Shown here piece after piece: positions 33,600-44,374 of a DNA stretch of 64,000 nucleotides. Within the stretch, counting starts at the first letter, position 1; every line of letters begins with the position of its first letter. The stretch comes from Russula earlei (taxonomy: Eukaryota > Basidiomycota > Agaricomycetes > Russulales > Russulaceae), in assembly GCA_025769875.1 (NCBI GenBank), contig JAGFNK010000071.1, positions 91,087-155,086 of the forward strand. Direction: 5' to 3'. Made by a program: the position numbers and the translations under genes. The notes beneath the pieces are model-generated. The model saw nothing but the letters and a program-made list of their open reading frames with translations, searched no databases and was not told the origin of the DNA.

Positions 33600-34010
33600 C
33601 TTGAGGGTAACTCTTCCCATAATGGTCCCTTTAGACCAATTTATTCTTGGATTGGTTGACTCCTAGGAATGGATATCCTAGGATGATATCATCTTGTCCT
33701 ATATCTGCGACCAGGAATTGGTGTGTATGTCTTTGTCCCAACAGTTTTAGTTCTAATTGGACAGTTTGGGTGACCTTTCCTGAACAGTTGAGCGTTCCAT
33801 CGACATTTTTGATGTTTTTGGTTGGGAATAATTTTCTGGTTTGTAGGTGTAGTTCCTCTGTCAATTTGGGAGATATAAGCATTCAGTGGCCCCACTGTCT
33901 ATTCAGGGCTTTCTTTTTGGCTTTGTTCAGTCCAATGTAAATAGTAGTCATCACTGATATTGACTTTCTTTGAGACTTGTACATGGAGTCGATACCTAAA
34001 GCTTGAGCAA
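33600..34010 (-). pseudogene. Gypsy aspartic protease region
   Basis: The active-site motif DSGATEC is readable near 33895-33875 and the rest, ISPKLTEELHLQTRKLFP ... DDIILGYPFLG, is in another frame. One base is missing right after the active site. Confidence 0.75.
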
Positions 34011-34022
34011 TTGCCATTATGC

Positions 34023-35717
34023 TCAAGCGTCCGAAAAATCCTGTCCTTTATCCTCATCATCTCCTGTTAGAGCTTTAATAAAGGCCTCTCTTTCCTCTAC
34101 TGAGAGCGCCTTTGCCGCCTTTGCAAGTTTGTCAGTCACGCTTTCTTCAATTATTTCTATGATAGAGGATTCGGATGTAGTGGTGGTTGTGTTGGTGGCG
34201 CACGCGCGAGTTGTCTCGCGTTTCGGTTTCGTGGGGCAGTCGCGGGCCAGATGTCCTCGGAGAGAACAGTGAAAGCACCTTCCTTCTTCTTGATGTTTTT
34301 GTTTTTCGGCTTCGGTTATTGCTTTGCGGGTGGCACCTGCACTGGTGTCCATCGCATTTGGGTCGCATGGTGGGAGGCGTGTGTGTGGCACGGTAGCGTT
34401 GTTGGTGGTGTTGCCACATGCACCCCAATTTGAAAGGCGGGCCCAAGGGCGGTTGGTATTTGAGTTGGTATTTCTGTTGTGAGTGTTGGCATGGTCAGTG
34501 AGGACCGCACGTTTGCACATCCAGATGCGATGTTGCTTCTGGGCACCGGACATCCACTCTTGAAAGGTGGTCGGGTCTTCTTGACTGATGATTGCTTCGA
34601 CTAATGGTTTGGGGAGACCGCACGCGAACAGGCGCATGACCATTGGGTCATCTGTGTGGAGGGATCCTCGTCGAGCCAGTAACTCAAAATTTGCTATATA
34701 TTCATCCAGGTTATTGTCCTTCATTTTTAGTTCGTGTAGCTGGTCTTGTGCATGTTCGCGTTCGGCATAATGGGTGAATGCCCATTTGAATTGTTGTTCC
34801 ATGGCTTGCCAAGCAGTGAGGCCAAAGGGAATTTCCTCCGGGTCAAGCATGACCTTTTCAAGCCACTCGTCCATCGCTTCGACCCAACCGTCGATGCGAG
34901 GTCCTTCCATCAATGATAGGAAGTAGGTGCATTTCTTGATGGGGTTTTGAGCAATTTTGCTGTCGAAATTCATCCTCATGAAGCGTCGGAATGCGGTGAG
35001 GAATGCGTGGGTGCATACGTGGTTGCCATTGAAGGCCTTAGGTGGGACGCCTTCAAGTTTACCGTTGTCGGATGGACATGTGTCGCGGTTGTACATGGCG
35101 TATGCGTCGAAGTCGTCGGGGTCTGGGCTCGGAGGTTGTCTTCCACGTCCTTTGAAGCCTTGGAAGAGGGATGGGCGTGGGTACGCCTGTGCCATTCCAG
35201 ACGACGCGAGTTGTTGAGGTATCTGTGCTGGTGGTTCTTCTGGTTTGTTGGCCGCGACGAAAACTTGTGTTGTGGTTTGTGGTTCTTGTTCCATGGGTTC
35301 AGCGGGTGCGGGTCCAGGGGTCGGAGCGCAAGACAGGTTCTTTGAGTTGGGAATTGGTTCTCCTGATTTGATGAGTTGTTCCATGTCAAGACCTTTGAGG
35401 GGGTCAAAGGTTAGTCCGAGAGCTGGGCACATGACGCGGTGGGCCTCGAAGTAGTCTTCACGGCGTCAAATTTCGAACCATATGCTGTAGAGGGTTCCAA
35501 GGCCTACTTTGGCATTCTTGTAATAAGCATAGTACCCAGTCCAAGGTACACTGTTTATTCCTACTCTGAGGAAGTGGGCATTTTCTCTGAAGGCCTCGGG
35601 AACAAGTGCGTCATTGAGGTCCGGGTTCAGTTTGAAGGGACATTTGAGTTTCTTTAGTCCCTCTTCTGTAGGCTTTCCTTGTCCTTTGAACCTCCAGTCT
35701 CTAGCCATGGAAGTCAT
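34023..35717 (-). pseudogene. Gypsy Gag with one in-frame stop
   Basis: From ATG at 35708-35717 (MTSMARDWRFKGQGKPTEEG, first Met by ATG near 35708) through TGA 35468-35466 and on in the same frame (REDYFEAHRVMCPALGLTFD) to the stop at 34023. It has a Pro-rich segment, a capsid-like helical core (FLTAFRRFMRMNFDSKIAQN ... WQAMEQQFKWAFTHYAERE) and a C-terminal knuckle CFHCSLRGHLARDC. Confidence 0.85.
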
Positions 35718-35797
35718 CTTTCAAAAATTGTTGTATTCGGGGGTGGATGCGTGTATGCGCGTTCGGGGTCAAGGGTTTGAGTGTAAGCTTGTTCTAA

Positions 35798-36292
35798 TGT
35801 CACTGACTGGGGGCGGTGTCGCTGACAAATCAGTTCACGTGCGAGACGAGCGCAGCAAGTTGAGCAAGACACTAAGTCTTTGCGAGTTTTGGGGATCTCG
35901 GAGACAATATTGCCAAAGCAAATATGTTCTGCGGAGAGGGGAAACTACGAATAAGTCTTCGTGTTGAGAAGGCTTATGAGTGGAGAAGGTTTCAGACAAT
36001 ATGCTTGATGTCTTGCAAGCCTACAAGTCCTGAAGTTTGAAATCCAGTGATATTTCACAGGAGAACAAGCTTAGGGCTTGTTCTCTCTTACTGACAGGTT
36101 TATATAGACAGTATTGTCCTATATCAAATAGTAGACATGAAGCAACAATGAGGCGATCGAGACTGGAACACGCTGGAATGTAGTGGTACATGCAAGGCCG
36201 AATGAGTCATGGGAACGCGTGGGAATCGTGAGGCCTGTCCAGGTAGGCTTGTCTGGTTGCCTGTCTGGTCCAATGGGCCGGTACTTGTGACA
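35798..36292 (-). repeat. Gypsy LTR (5' in element sense)
   Basis: 495 bp, differs from the partner mainly by a 23-bp insertion near 35850 (GAGACGAGCGCAGCAAGTTG and next bases). Confidence 0.92.
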
Positions 36293-36297
36293 CATGT

Positions 36298-36808
36298 GAA
36301 GGCGTTTGGGATAGCAAGACAAGAGACTCTGTCTCCCTTTCTCTTGATTCATTGTGGCTCATTTTCCGAGCCCTTTTAAGTACATTCTGTGTGTACGATA
36401 TTTGTAAATACCTGATCGTAAGTTTTTATGAGACAGTAAGGAAATTTTCGAGGGTTAAGTAAATAGTGTTGCCTTTGTGGCCTTTAGCCACGACATTGAG
36501 CTTGCATTTGGTGAGCTCCGTGGTGTCCTCCATGAGTTAGGACTTTCTTGCTGCAATCCGTATCTGAGACAGTAAATTAGTTTTTTTTTTTTTGTTTTGA
36601 CTTTTTAACTTTTAGTATGAGCAATCAGGGGCTGGTGGAACAGTCATGGGATCAAGACTAAGATTCCTGAAACACATTAGACAAAATCCCCCCACAAAGG
36701 GGGGTGTCCAAAAACTTTGTCCTGAGTCCTTCCAAACCCAGAGGTGGAGCGTGTTACACCACAAAGGCGCTGCACATGTTTTCGCCTTTGGTGGAGCAAA
36801 ATCCACCA
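36298..36808 (-). repeat. Copia 5' LTR, outer piece
   Basis: Matches 22851-23353 closely, including the homopolymer T tract and the CCCCCCAC(A/G)AAGGGGGG hairpin. Ends CCACCA at 36808 before the AGCGA target duplicate. Confidence 0.85.
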
Positions 36809-36813
36809 AGCGA

Positions 36814-37629
36814 TTCTTGGCACAATCAACATACAGCAAGCCCCACTTAGAGGCAGTCCTTTTAGCTATAAAGGACTATATTATAGCCTCTCTAAGGACC
36901 CCTTAGGACAACTCTAAGTGCCCTAAAAGAGGCACTAACAAGGCACTATAGGCCCTATAACATGTTATTAGACTAACTCTAATAACCATAGAACAAACTA
37001 TAAACCAATACTAACAACCTTAATAGAAGTATTAGGGTTGACTCTAAGGACCCTAATAGAACTATATAAGAGGCCTTATAGACAACTCTATTCCATGGAC
37101 AAAACCACAAGTCCTCAGATGACTGGCCCTAAACTAACTAACAGTAAATAAATCAGGTGCTTTGCACATGTACCAAGGCAGTGAACATGTGGACAGTAAA
37201 GGCTCTTACTCATCAATAGGAGCCTTCTTACTCAGCAGCTTACTGAGCCTGACTGAGCATGCTCAGTAAGTGTACCCCAACTTCTTACTCATCCATCAAT
37301 TGTGCTTGATAACAAGGTTAAGACTTGTTCCCTATTTAGCAGTTCTCTTGTAGTATATAAGTGCCCAATAAAGTAGTGGACAGTCTGAGGACTGTCCATT
37401 TGTTTACAGCACTCTCTATCCCTGGGATATTCTTTAAGGACTGTCCCCTTGTGACCATTCTGGACTTTTCCCTGTGTAACTGCTCGATGCTTCCAGTTAC
37501 CATACCTCTTTGGAATTCGGTACTGCTCTGGACATTACTTCTCACCCACGCCATCTTGGACGTCTATCGACTCATCTTCGAGCTTCTCCCTTGCTCTTGA
37601 ACTGGATAGTTCAACAGTGAGTCTTGACA
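36814..37629 (+). mobile_element. Outer S-family solo LTR, right piece
   Basis: Ends GAGTCTTGACA at 37629, followed by CATAT (37630-37634), matching CATAT at 21655-21659. Confidence 0.85.
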
Positions 37630-37872
37630 CATATTTGCTTGTGATTTGCACATTCACATACTCACGTATTTGTGTGTGATTGCACATAATGTGATGTGTA
37701 AGCCCTTTGTCAGTACCTTTTTCACCTTCACTTCAGCATGTTAAGATCTGACTGATCTTGTTACCAACTCTTCGTGAAAGAGTTGCTTGATTTAGTTCAA
37801 GCACTAGACTTCAAATCCTTTGATATTATCTCAGGAAGAATAGATGTAAGAGAAGAGAAGGGCCCCTTTCAC
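37630..37872 (+). mobile_element. Right part of the interrupted Harbinger-type relic and flank
   Basis: CATATTTGCTTGTGATTTGCA continues the sequence broken at 21659. No far terminal repeat is recognised, so it is truncated. Confidence 0.5.
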
Positions 37873-38053
37873 TTAGGCCCCATACAGCAACCGAGATTTC
37901 TTGAAACTTGAACTTGGAACTTGAATTTCGGGATTAGCTGGGAGTGACAGGAGTGATAGGTGTAATGACAGTGACATGTCATATAATTAACTAATATCAG
38001 TTGTTTTTGTCTGTTAACTGTAATTCACATATTTGCAGACGTGATGTCATGTA

Positions 38054-39775
38054 ATGACTTGGGCTCGGGAACAATTGGCGTGTCAATCTTTCTACCCCCC
38101 ACCTCCACCACCCTATATGATGCAGACCCGCTCATCAATAAGTCCAGATTCCATGGAAGGAAGTCTAATCTCAGAAAGTAACAAGGCTATATGGACAACT
38201 GAAGAGGAAGCTGCATTTCTACTGTTCCTTGTCGAGTGGAAACAAGAAGGAAACATGACCTCCAACACCATGTTCAAGGACCTTACCTTCAACCAAGCAG
38301 CCAATTCTATTAAGCCCATGCATGAGAAGGGTCCTATCAAGACTGGACCTATGTGCAAATCAAAATGGCAAAGGGTGTTACGAATCAAGGCCAAGTCCTG
38401 GCCGAGGACTGTCCTATTTTACTCAAGAAAGACCTCTCTCACTTTACATTGCCGACTCCCTTCCATTTTCTGGACTATCCCTCCTGTGGTACAAGATATT
38501 ACTATTGCAAAGGCACTATAACACGACCAGGCACCTGTTTCCTAATCGGGTAATCATCGCGTGGCAGCCACATGGCCACCCAGCCACCATGGACCCGAAA
38601 CAGCGGCACAAACTCCTAGAAACTGTTGCATAAATCATCTGATGTCATCAAGGCTCCAATGACATCATGGCTGACTGAGTGACTCCACAATGACCTCATA
38701 GGCTCACTAAGCGCTCCACAGTGACATCATAATGATGTCATCGCTCCACAATGATCAGTAATGCGCTCAGTAAGCCTGAAACTTGACACAAGCAAGTTTA
38801 TGCCTCTGTAGTCCTATTGGATGGTACCAAAGAGTCTAGAGTAGTCCCAGTGCTTTGTAATCGACCCTGTACACTGTATATAAGCCCCAATGAAGCATGG
38901 CAGTCGTCAGACTGTCCATTTGTGATACTCTCATCCTCCTGGGTACTCCCCCGCGACCGCTCAGTTTAAAGTCTACTCTCGTCTTCAAGGTACTCTTCAA
39001 TGACCGCCTTGTTTAAAGCCCCCTCGCTACACTGGCCTCTAGCCTTCACCTTTGTCTCTTGCAACATCTACCAGTCCCCATCTGGTACCTCCTCGTCATT
39101 TGGCTCGTCCTCCTGTTCAACGCCGCCTTTGCCACGTACCATCTGTTCCGACCCTTGCCCACCTGCTCCTGAGTCCTTAGTGATCAGCAGTACGTGTCTT
39201 GACAAAGGGTACGAAATGTTTTTGCTTTGCCATATCACACAGCTAACATCATCTACTACTAGATGAAGAAGGAGCACTTGGTAATCGTTGCTCTCAGGAA
39301 TGAGTCCGGGGTTGGGCACCTATGGACCGATGAGAATGGAATTGTTGTTCCACCTGAAATGGAATCGGTGTGGAGTGATCTAGTCAAGGTGTGTACATAA
39401 CATCTAATTTGTCAATGCCATCTGATCATTAGTAGAATAATCAAGAATACAAGAAGTACAGGGATAAAGGCTGGCTGCATTGCAGCATCATGAAATCTCT
39501 GATGCCATCAAGTGCAAGAGGCCAACATTCATATCGGGGCACACACTGAGACCACCCATCGGTCACTGGCAATTCAACATCTTACCAAGGATATTGAACT
39601 GAATGGTGAATGGCTCTCCATGGATGATGGTGTCCCTGTGATCAATATCTTGGGATCTTGTGACATCGTGCACATAGACAGTTATATTGTGCTTATGACT
39701 AATGGGTCAGTGTTGTCACGTGAGATTGCATGCAACTACATCAAGGATCTATTGGAGAAGGCCAGGACATCCTGA
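38054..39775 (+). pseudogene. Harbinger Myb/SANT-like DNA-binding protein, split by solo LTR
   Basis: N-terminal Myb/SANT-like domain: AIWTTEEEAAFLLFLVEWKQ ... MTSNTMFKDLTFNQAANSI ... CKSKWQRV. The 829-bp LTR plus TSD then interrupts. Past it, the frame continues VRNVFA, then MKKEHLVIVALRNESGVGHL and, after an intron, EYKKYRDKGWLHCSIMKSLM. The C-terminal part SLAIQHLTKDIELNGEW ... SREIACNYIKDLLEKARTS ends at 39775. In Harbinger elements this protein takes the transposase into the nucleus and to the terminal repeats. Possible starts are ATG 38054 or 38117. Confidence 0.8.
38376..39204 (+). mobile_element. D-family solo LTR 1 (829 bp)
   Basis: TGTTACGAATC...GTGTCTTGACA, target duplication AAGGG (38371-38375 and 39205-39209). 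TATA-like TGTATATAAGCC near 38875. No internal region. Confidence 0.92.
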
Positions 39776-39884
39776 CTGTAGTTGTACTTCTACAGTAGTC
39801 ACCCATCACATGCATGTATCGTAATTTGTTGAATGCCATGAAGTGTTCTTTCATTTTCTGAAAACATGTGGACATGTGTCTGAA

Positions 39885-41233
39885 CTAAATACCTGCTGCA
39901 CAATCCTCAAGTGTTTTCTGATACTGCTCCCACATCTCACCTGCAATCCTGTCTTGCCTGATATTTGCTTGCTCCCTCTCATAGCACATCACTACCCCTC
40001 TTCCTGGTTCACCAGCCACTTCATGATGACCCATCTGAGGGTCTACCCTGTCATCAAATACATCGATCTCACTGTGATCATAATGGCAAATAAAATTGTG
40101 AAGGGCTGCAAGTGCCAATGGGATGCGTGCTTGAATGTCCATGTTATACTCAGGGGGGTACTGAAGGATTTTGAAATGCCACTTGTGAATCCCAAACATA
40201 CGCTCTATGACGTTGCGAGCTTGAGCATGGCACAGATTGAATAATTCCTGGGGTGTGCGTGGCCTAGGACAAGTGTAAAAATTAGTGAGAAGATGGGAAA
40301 GAAAGAGAGAACGCACCATATGCCAGCATGACCCCACTCAGATAGATGATATCGTACACCTTGATAAGGAACAAGCAGTGTGGTTGATGAGGCAAAGCCT
40401 GCATCAGCGAGATAGTATTTCCCTCTTGGGATGGGGAAATCAGAATGATGGGCATCGTGGAAAAGAGTTGAGTCAGCGGTGGAGCCCTCCCAACCAGTCA
40501 AAAGATATGTGAAGCGGAGGTCAAATGAACAAGCAGCAAGGCAGTTCTGTGAGAGAATGCCGTTGCGGTCTCTTGTTGCATTGCGCTCTGCAGCAGTGGA
40601 GTAACAACCAATGTGGGTGCCATCGATAGCACCCAGGGCATCCTTGAAAAAGGGAAAAAATTTGGGATTCCCTTGGATAAAGGAGTGAGGAAGGGAAGTG
40701 GCATCAGGAAGCTGTACAAAGGTGGTGTAGAAAGGGGGGGTTGCGAGAACTCCACGTATCTTTTTAAAATATCTGGATATCCATCAGAAGATATATAGAA
40801 GGAAACCATGGGATACATACTTTGAGACCGTGCTTGGTGACCGCTGAAAATGCTCTCCAATATTTGTTGTTGACAGCCCAGTGGAAGCAGCATAGAGAAA
40901 TATGGCAACCTGTTCTTCAATTTGGACATGCCAAGATGATGCAACACCAAAGTTGTGAAGAGTCTGCTGGAGCTTGTGAAACACATGTTTATGGACCCCA
41001 AGTTCATTCCGGATGTGTTCTGGGTGGCCGGTGAGTAGTTCATGGACCCAGACAAGACCAGTGAGGGTGGAGGTGTGATATGGAATAGGAGGAGAACAGG
41101 GTTTGAGTATTGACAGTATGGCCTGGAAGCCATAAAGGGCATAACCTGTAAAATATAAAATCATTAGAAGTTGTTGGCATTGCCATTGTACCTGCTGCAG
41201 ATACAGCCTCTCCTGATCAAGGTAATCAGCCAT
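39885..41233 (-). CDS. PIF/Harbinger transposase (DDE_Tnp_4 type)
   Basis: From ATG 41233 (MADYLDQERLYLQQVQWQCQ) with introns near 41160 (ORF breaks there), 40790 and 40380-40250. The N-terminal HTH-like part reads EQVAIFLYAASTGLSTTNIG and RSPSTVSKYV. Catalytic motifs are DALGAIDGTHIGCYS (first Asp, about 40620), KYYLADAGFASSTTLLVPYQ (second Asp, about 40400) and ARNVIERMFGIHKWHFKIL (Glu, about 40215). The C-terminus ends at TAG 39887-39885. All catalytic residues are present and no stop is evident, so the protein may still be functional although its partner gene is split. Confidence 0.85.
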
Positions 41234-41495
41234 AGCATTGACCAGGGGACAGACAGTGACAACTTGAAATCGGGGGGTAAAAAATCAGCCATGACTTGGA
41301 GGGGCATAAAAAGTTTTTGGGCGCATCAGTCATTACAACAACAAATATGTGAATTACAGTTAACAGACAAAAACAACTGATATTAGTTAATCATATGACA
41401 TGTCACTGTCATCACACCTATCACTCCTGTCACTCCCAGCTAATCCCGAAATTCAAGTTCCAAGTTCAAGTTTCAAGAAATCTCAGTTGCTGTAT

Positions 41496-42323
41496 TGTCA
41501 AGACACGTACTGCTGATCACTAAGGACTCAGGAGCAGGTGGGCAAGGGTCGGAACAGATGGTACGCGGCGAAGGCGACGTTGAACAGGAGGACGAGCCAA
41601 ATGACAAGGAGGTACCAGATGGGGACTGGTAGGTGTTGCAAGAGACAAAGGCGAAGGCTAGAGGCCAGTGTAGCGAGGGACTTTAAATAAGGTGGTCATT
41701 GAAGAGTACCTTGAAGACGAGAGTAGACTTTAAACTGAGCGGTCGCAGGGGAGTACCCAGGAGGATGAGAGTATCACAAATGGACAGTCTGATGACTGCC
41801 ATGCTTCATTGGGGCTTATATACAGTGTACAGGGTCGATTACAAAGAACTGGGACTATTCTAGACTCCTTGGTACCATCCAATAGGACTACAGAGGCATA
41901 AACTTGCTTGTGTCAAGTTTCAGGCTTACTGAGCGCATTACTGATCATTGTGGAGCGATGACATCATTATGATGTCACTGTGGAGCGCTTAGTGAGCCTA
42001 TGAGGTCACTGTGGAGTCGCTCAGTCAGCCATGATGTCATTGGAGCCTTGATGACGTCAGATGATTTATGCAACAGTTTCCAAGAGTTTGTGCCACTGTT
42101 TTGGGTCCTTGGTGGCTGGGTGGCCATGTGGCTGCCACGCGATGATTACCCGATTAGGAAACGGGTGCCTGGTCGTGTTATAGTGCCTTTGCAATAGCGA
42201 TATCTTGTACCACAGGGGGGATAGCCCAGAAAATGGAAGGGAGTCAACAATGCAAGGTGAGAGAGGTCTCTCTTGAGTGAAAAAGGACAATCTACGGCCA
42301 GGACCTGGCCTTGGTTCGTAACA
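41496..42323 (-). mobile_element. D-family solo LTR 2 (828 bp)
   Basis: Complement of solo LTR 1 with scattered differences. Target duplication TGTAT at 41491-41495 and 42324-42328. It sits inside the right terminal repeat of the Harbinger element. Confidence 0.93.
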
Positions 42324-42729
42324 TGTATGGGGCCTTAGAGTTGTCACTATAGTTCATTTTAGAGTGTGGACAAGATGATGTTTCTTGTAAGAGAGTAAGT
42401 CGAGTGTAAGGCTCGACTTCTTGGTACAGCAGAGTATTTATACAATATCTTGATAACGGCTGAACCAATTTGTATGAAACTTGGGGTGCACATAGCTGAG
42501 GACCAGTAGTATCCAAAAACATAGAACGCAATTCAAAAGTATCAGAAATGACTCACACATGAGTCATCCTTTTCTAGTATCTGTCATCAAACAGTAAGCG
42601 GTGAGTAATCAATCAATAAGCTGACCACTAAGCAAATCACTAAGCAATCACTAAGCAGAAATAAGCACAGATGAGTCATCAAAGCACAGGTAAGCAGATG
42701 AGAATGCAGAATGCAAGAATTCTAACACA

Positions 42730-43952
42730 GTGTCACCCCACTTGTCAAGAAGCTCTGATTTCTCTGCAGAGGAAACCCAAGCAGATATCAACGCAAGATG
42801 GACAACTGAGGAGGAAGCCAAGTTCTTAAACTTCCTCTTGGAGCACAAGGACCAAATGACGTCCAACACTATGTTCAAGGATCAAGTCTTCAATGAGGTG
42901 GCCAGTCAAATTAGGTCCCTTTGTAAGAAGGGTGGCTTCAAAACTCTGAGCTCATGCAAAATGAAGTGACAAAGGGTACATGTTTCCTCTTTTCACTACA
43001 CCCCAACACTGACACCATTCAACTAGATGAAGACCAACTGGAACACCATTTCAGTGATCAAAAATAAGTCTGGTGTGGTTTGGGATGATGTGACAGGAAT
43101 GGACGTATCAGCAGAAAATCAAAATCAGGCAGTGTATGATGAGCTGGTCATGGTGTGTCTGTAACTGCTGATTTGTCAACAATATCTTACTTTAGTAGGA
43201 CAAACCAGTGGTCAAGAAGTTCCACCACAAGGGCTGGCCACATTGCGAGGCCATGGAATCTCTTGTAGGAACAAAAACTAAAGGCAAACATGCGTACCAG
43301 GCTTCTCAGCCAACACCTCTTGCTGAGCATGCTCCATCCCAGCCACCTACTCCTGCTCACCTGACCCCTGATTTGTCTCAAGTCGGCGGCAGCAGGAGGG
43401 CATCAACTTCACCATCAAATTACCTCATTTGACTTTGCAAATACCTCATTTGACTTCACAACCAACAAGCATAAATCACCTTGCATTGATGATATCCTGA
43501 TGTCTGAAACATCTTCAGCTAAAAAACAGAAGGGTGATACCATGGCATCTGCTGTCATGGGTGTTACAGCAGTCATGAACAGAGTTGTTGATGTCTTTGA
43601 CTCAACTGTCCATTCTCTTGGTCTCTCCCTGCCCATGCCTGAATTTGCACCCACACTTGCACCTGCACCTGCACCTGCACCCACACTTGCAGGTGATACC
43701 GTACCTGGATTTTTGGCACTTCCTGAGTATGCATGTTGGACACTGGCAGTCCAGCACCTTGCCAGTGATATCAAGGATATCACAAATGGTTGTTGGTTGC
43801 CAACTGATGATATTGTCCCAGCACTATCCCTGTTTGCCAATTGCGGCATTAGAGAGGTGGATGGCTACCTCACACTCATATCTGTGGAGTCATCATGTGA
43901 GTTTGCACATGGATACATATGTAATCTGGTGGAGAAAGTGAAGCGAGTGTAA
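42730..43952 (+). pseudogene. Myb/SANT-like protein of second Harbinger copy
   Basis: ARWTTEEEAKFLNFLLEHKD and TSNTMFKDQVFNEVASQIRS match the SANT domain of the element at 37876. TGA stands where CK-K-W expects Trp (near 42967). Next come a segment MKTNWNTISVIKNKSGVVWD, an intron, and HHKGWPHCEAMESLVGTKTK. A Thr/Pro-rich part with a CACCTG/CACTTG repeat (about 43650-43690) precedes the C-terminal block CWTLAVQHLASDIKDI ... GYICNLVEKVKRV, which parallels the C-terminus of the first copy. Confidence 0.75.
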
Positions 43953-44161
43953 GCAATGATTTGTGTTGTTGTATCATGTATGTGTATCCAAATAAATATT
44001 TCACATATGTGAAATTACATGTGATGTGCCAAAAAACATTTCTGTCAAAAAGTTGCTTGCTTTGTCCCCTGTTGTTGTCCCCTCCCTCTCTCATGATGCC
44101 CAATAACCCTCATCAGCAATGGGTACAATGGTGACACCAATGGCACCAATGGCTCTATGTC

Positions 44162-44374
44162 ATGTTAAATATGTCAACTGTTCTCCTACTTTGCTGCCAA
44201 GCATTACTTGAGCTCCTTGCGCCCCTCTATTGTCCTTGTATCCCATATTACACATCTTCATACACTGGGGCTAAGTGGGTTGAGGACCTACTCACTGGCC
44301 ATCCAGAGCGCATTTGGACTGAGCTTGGGGTGCATAAAAAAGTATTTATCATCCTCCAGCGGATCCTCCAATGA
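44162..44374 (+). pseudogene. Harbinger transposase N-terminal scrap
   Basis: PCIPYYTSSYTGAKWVEDLL and TGHPERIWTELGVHKKVFI match the N-terminal part of the transposase at 41233. It is cut off after about 70 codons. Confidence 0.75.

Larger units (their letters stand above)
28918..36292 (-). mobile_element. Ty3/gypsy chromovirus-type retrotransposon, 7,375 bp
   Basis: Complete element with LTRs 28918-29389 and 35798-36292 and a perfect 5-bp target duplication CATGT (28913-28917 and 36293-36297). Coding on the minus strand in the order gag, protease, RT, RNase H, integrase, chromodomain, then an additional zinc-knuckle frame. Carries TGA stops and a few frame breaks, so it is non-autonomous now. 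Confidence 0.93.
21807..36808 (-). mobile_element. Ty1/copia retrotransposon carrying three nested insertions
   Basis: Minus-strand element. Once the nested pieces are removed it is about 5.69 kb. Its LTRs begin TGGTGGATTTTGC and end TTCTTCACTA (minus sense). The boundary is proven by the same end being followed by flank at 21806 and by the primer-site-like GGTTATGGGCCC at 28833-28844. Gag, protease, integrase, reverse transcriptase and RNase H follow in copia order. Many in-frame TGA stops make it dead. Confidence 0.88.
37876..42334. mobile_element. Complete PIF/Harbinger transposon, 4,459 bp, with two solo LTR insertions
   Basis: Starts GGCCCCATACAGCAACCGAG after TTA (37873-37875) and ends in the complement ...TATGGGGCC before TTA (42335-42337), the 3-bp target duplication of this superfamily. 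The right end is itself interrupted by a solo LTR; removing it restores the terminal repeat. Encodes a Myb/SANT-like protein (+) and a DDE nuclease (-), the usual two-gene set. Confidence 0.92.

Noticed and set aside
21660..37629. First reading as a tandem copia array sharing three LTRs
   Set aside because: The S LTRs have their own 5-bp duplications and interrupt sequences that rejoin perfectly, and the copia element has a different LTR (TGG...CTA) defined by its primer site and polypurine tract. Nested insertion explains everything.
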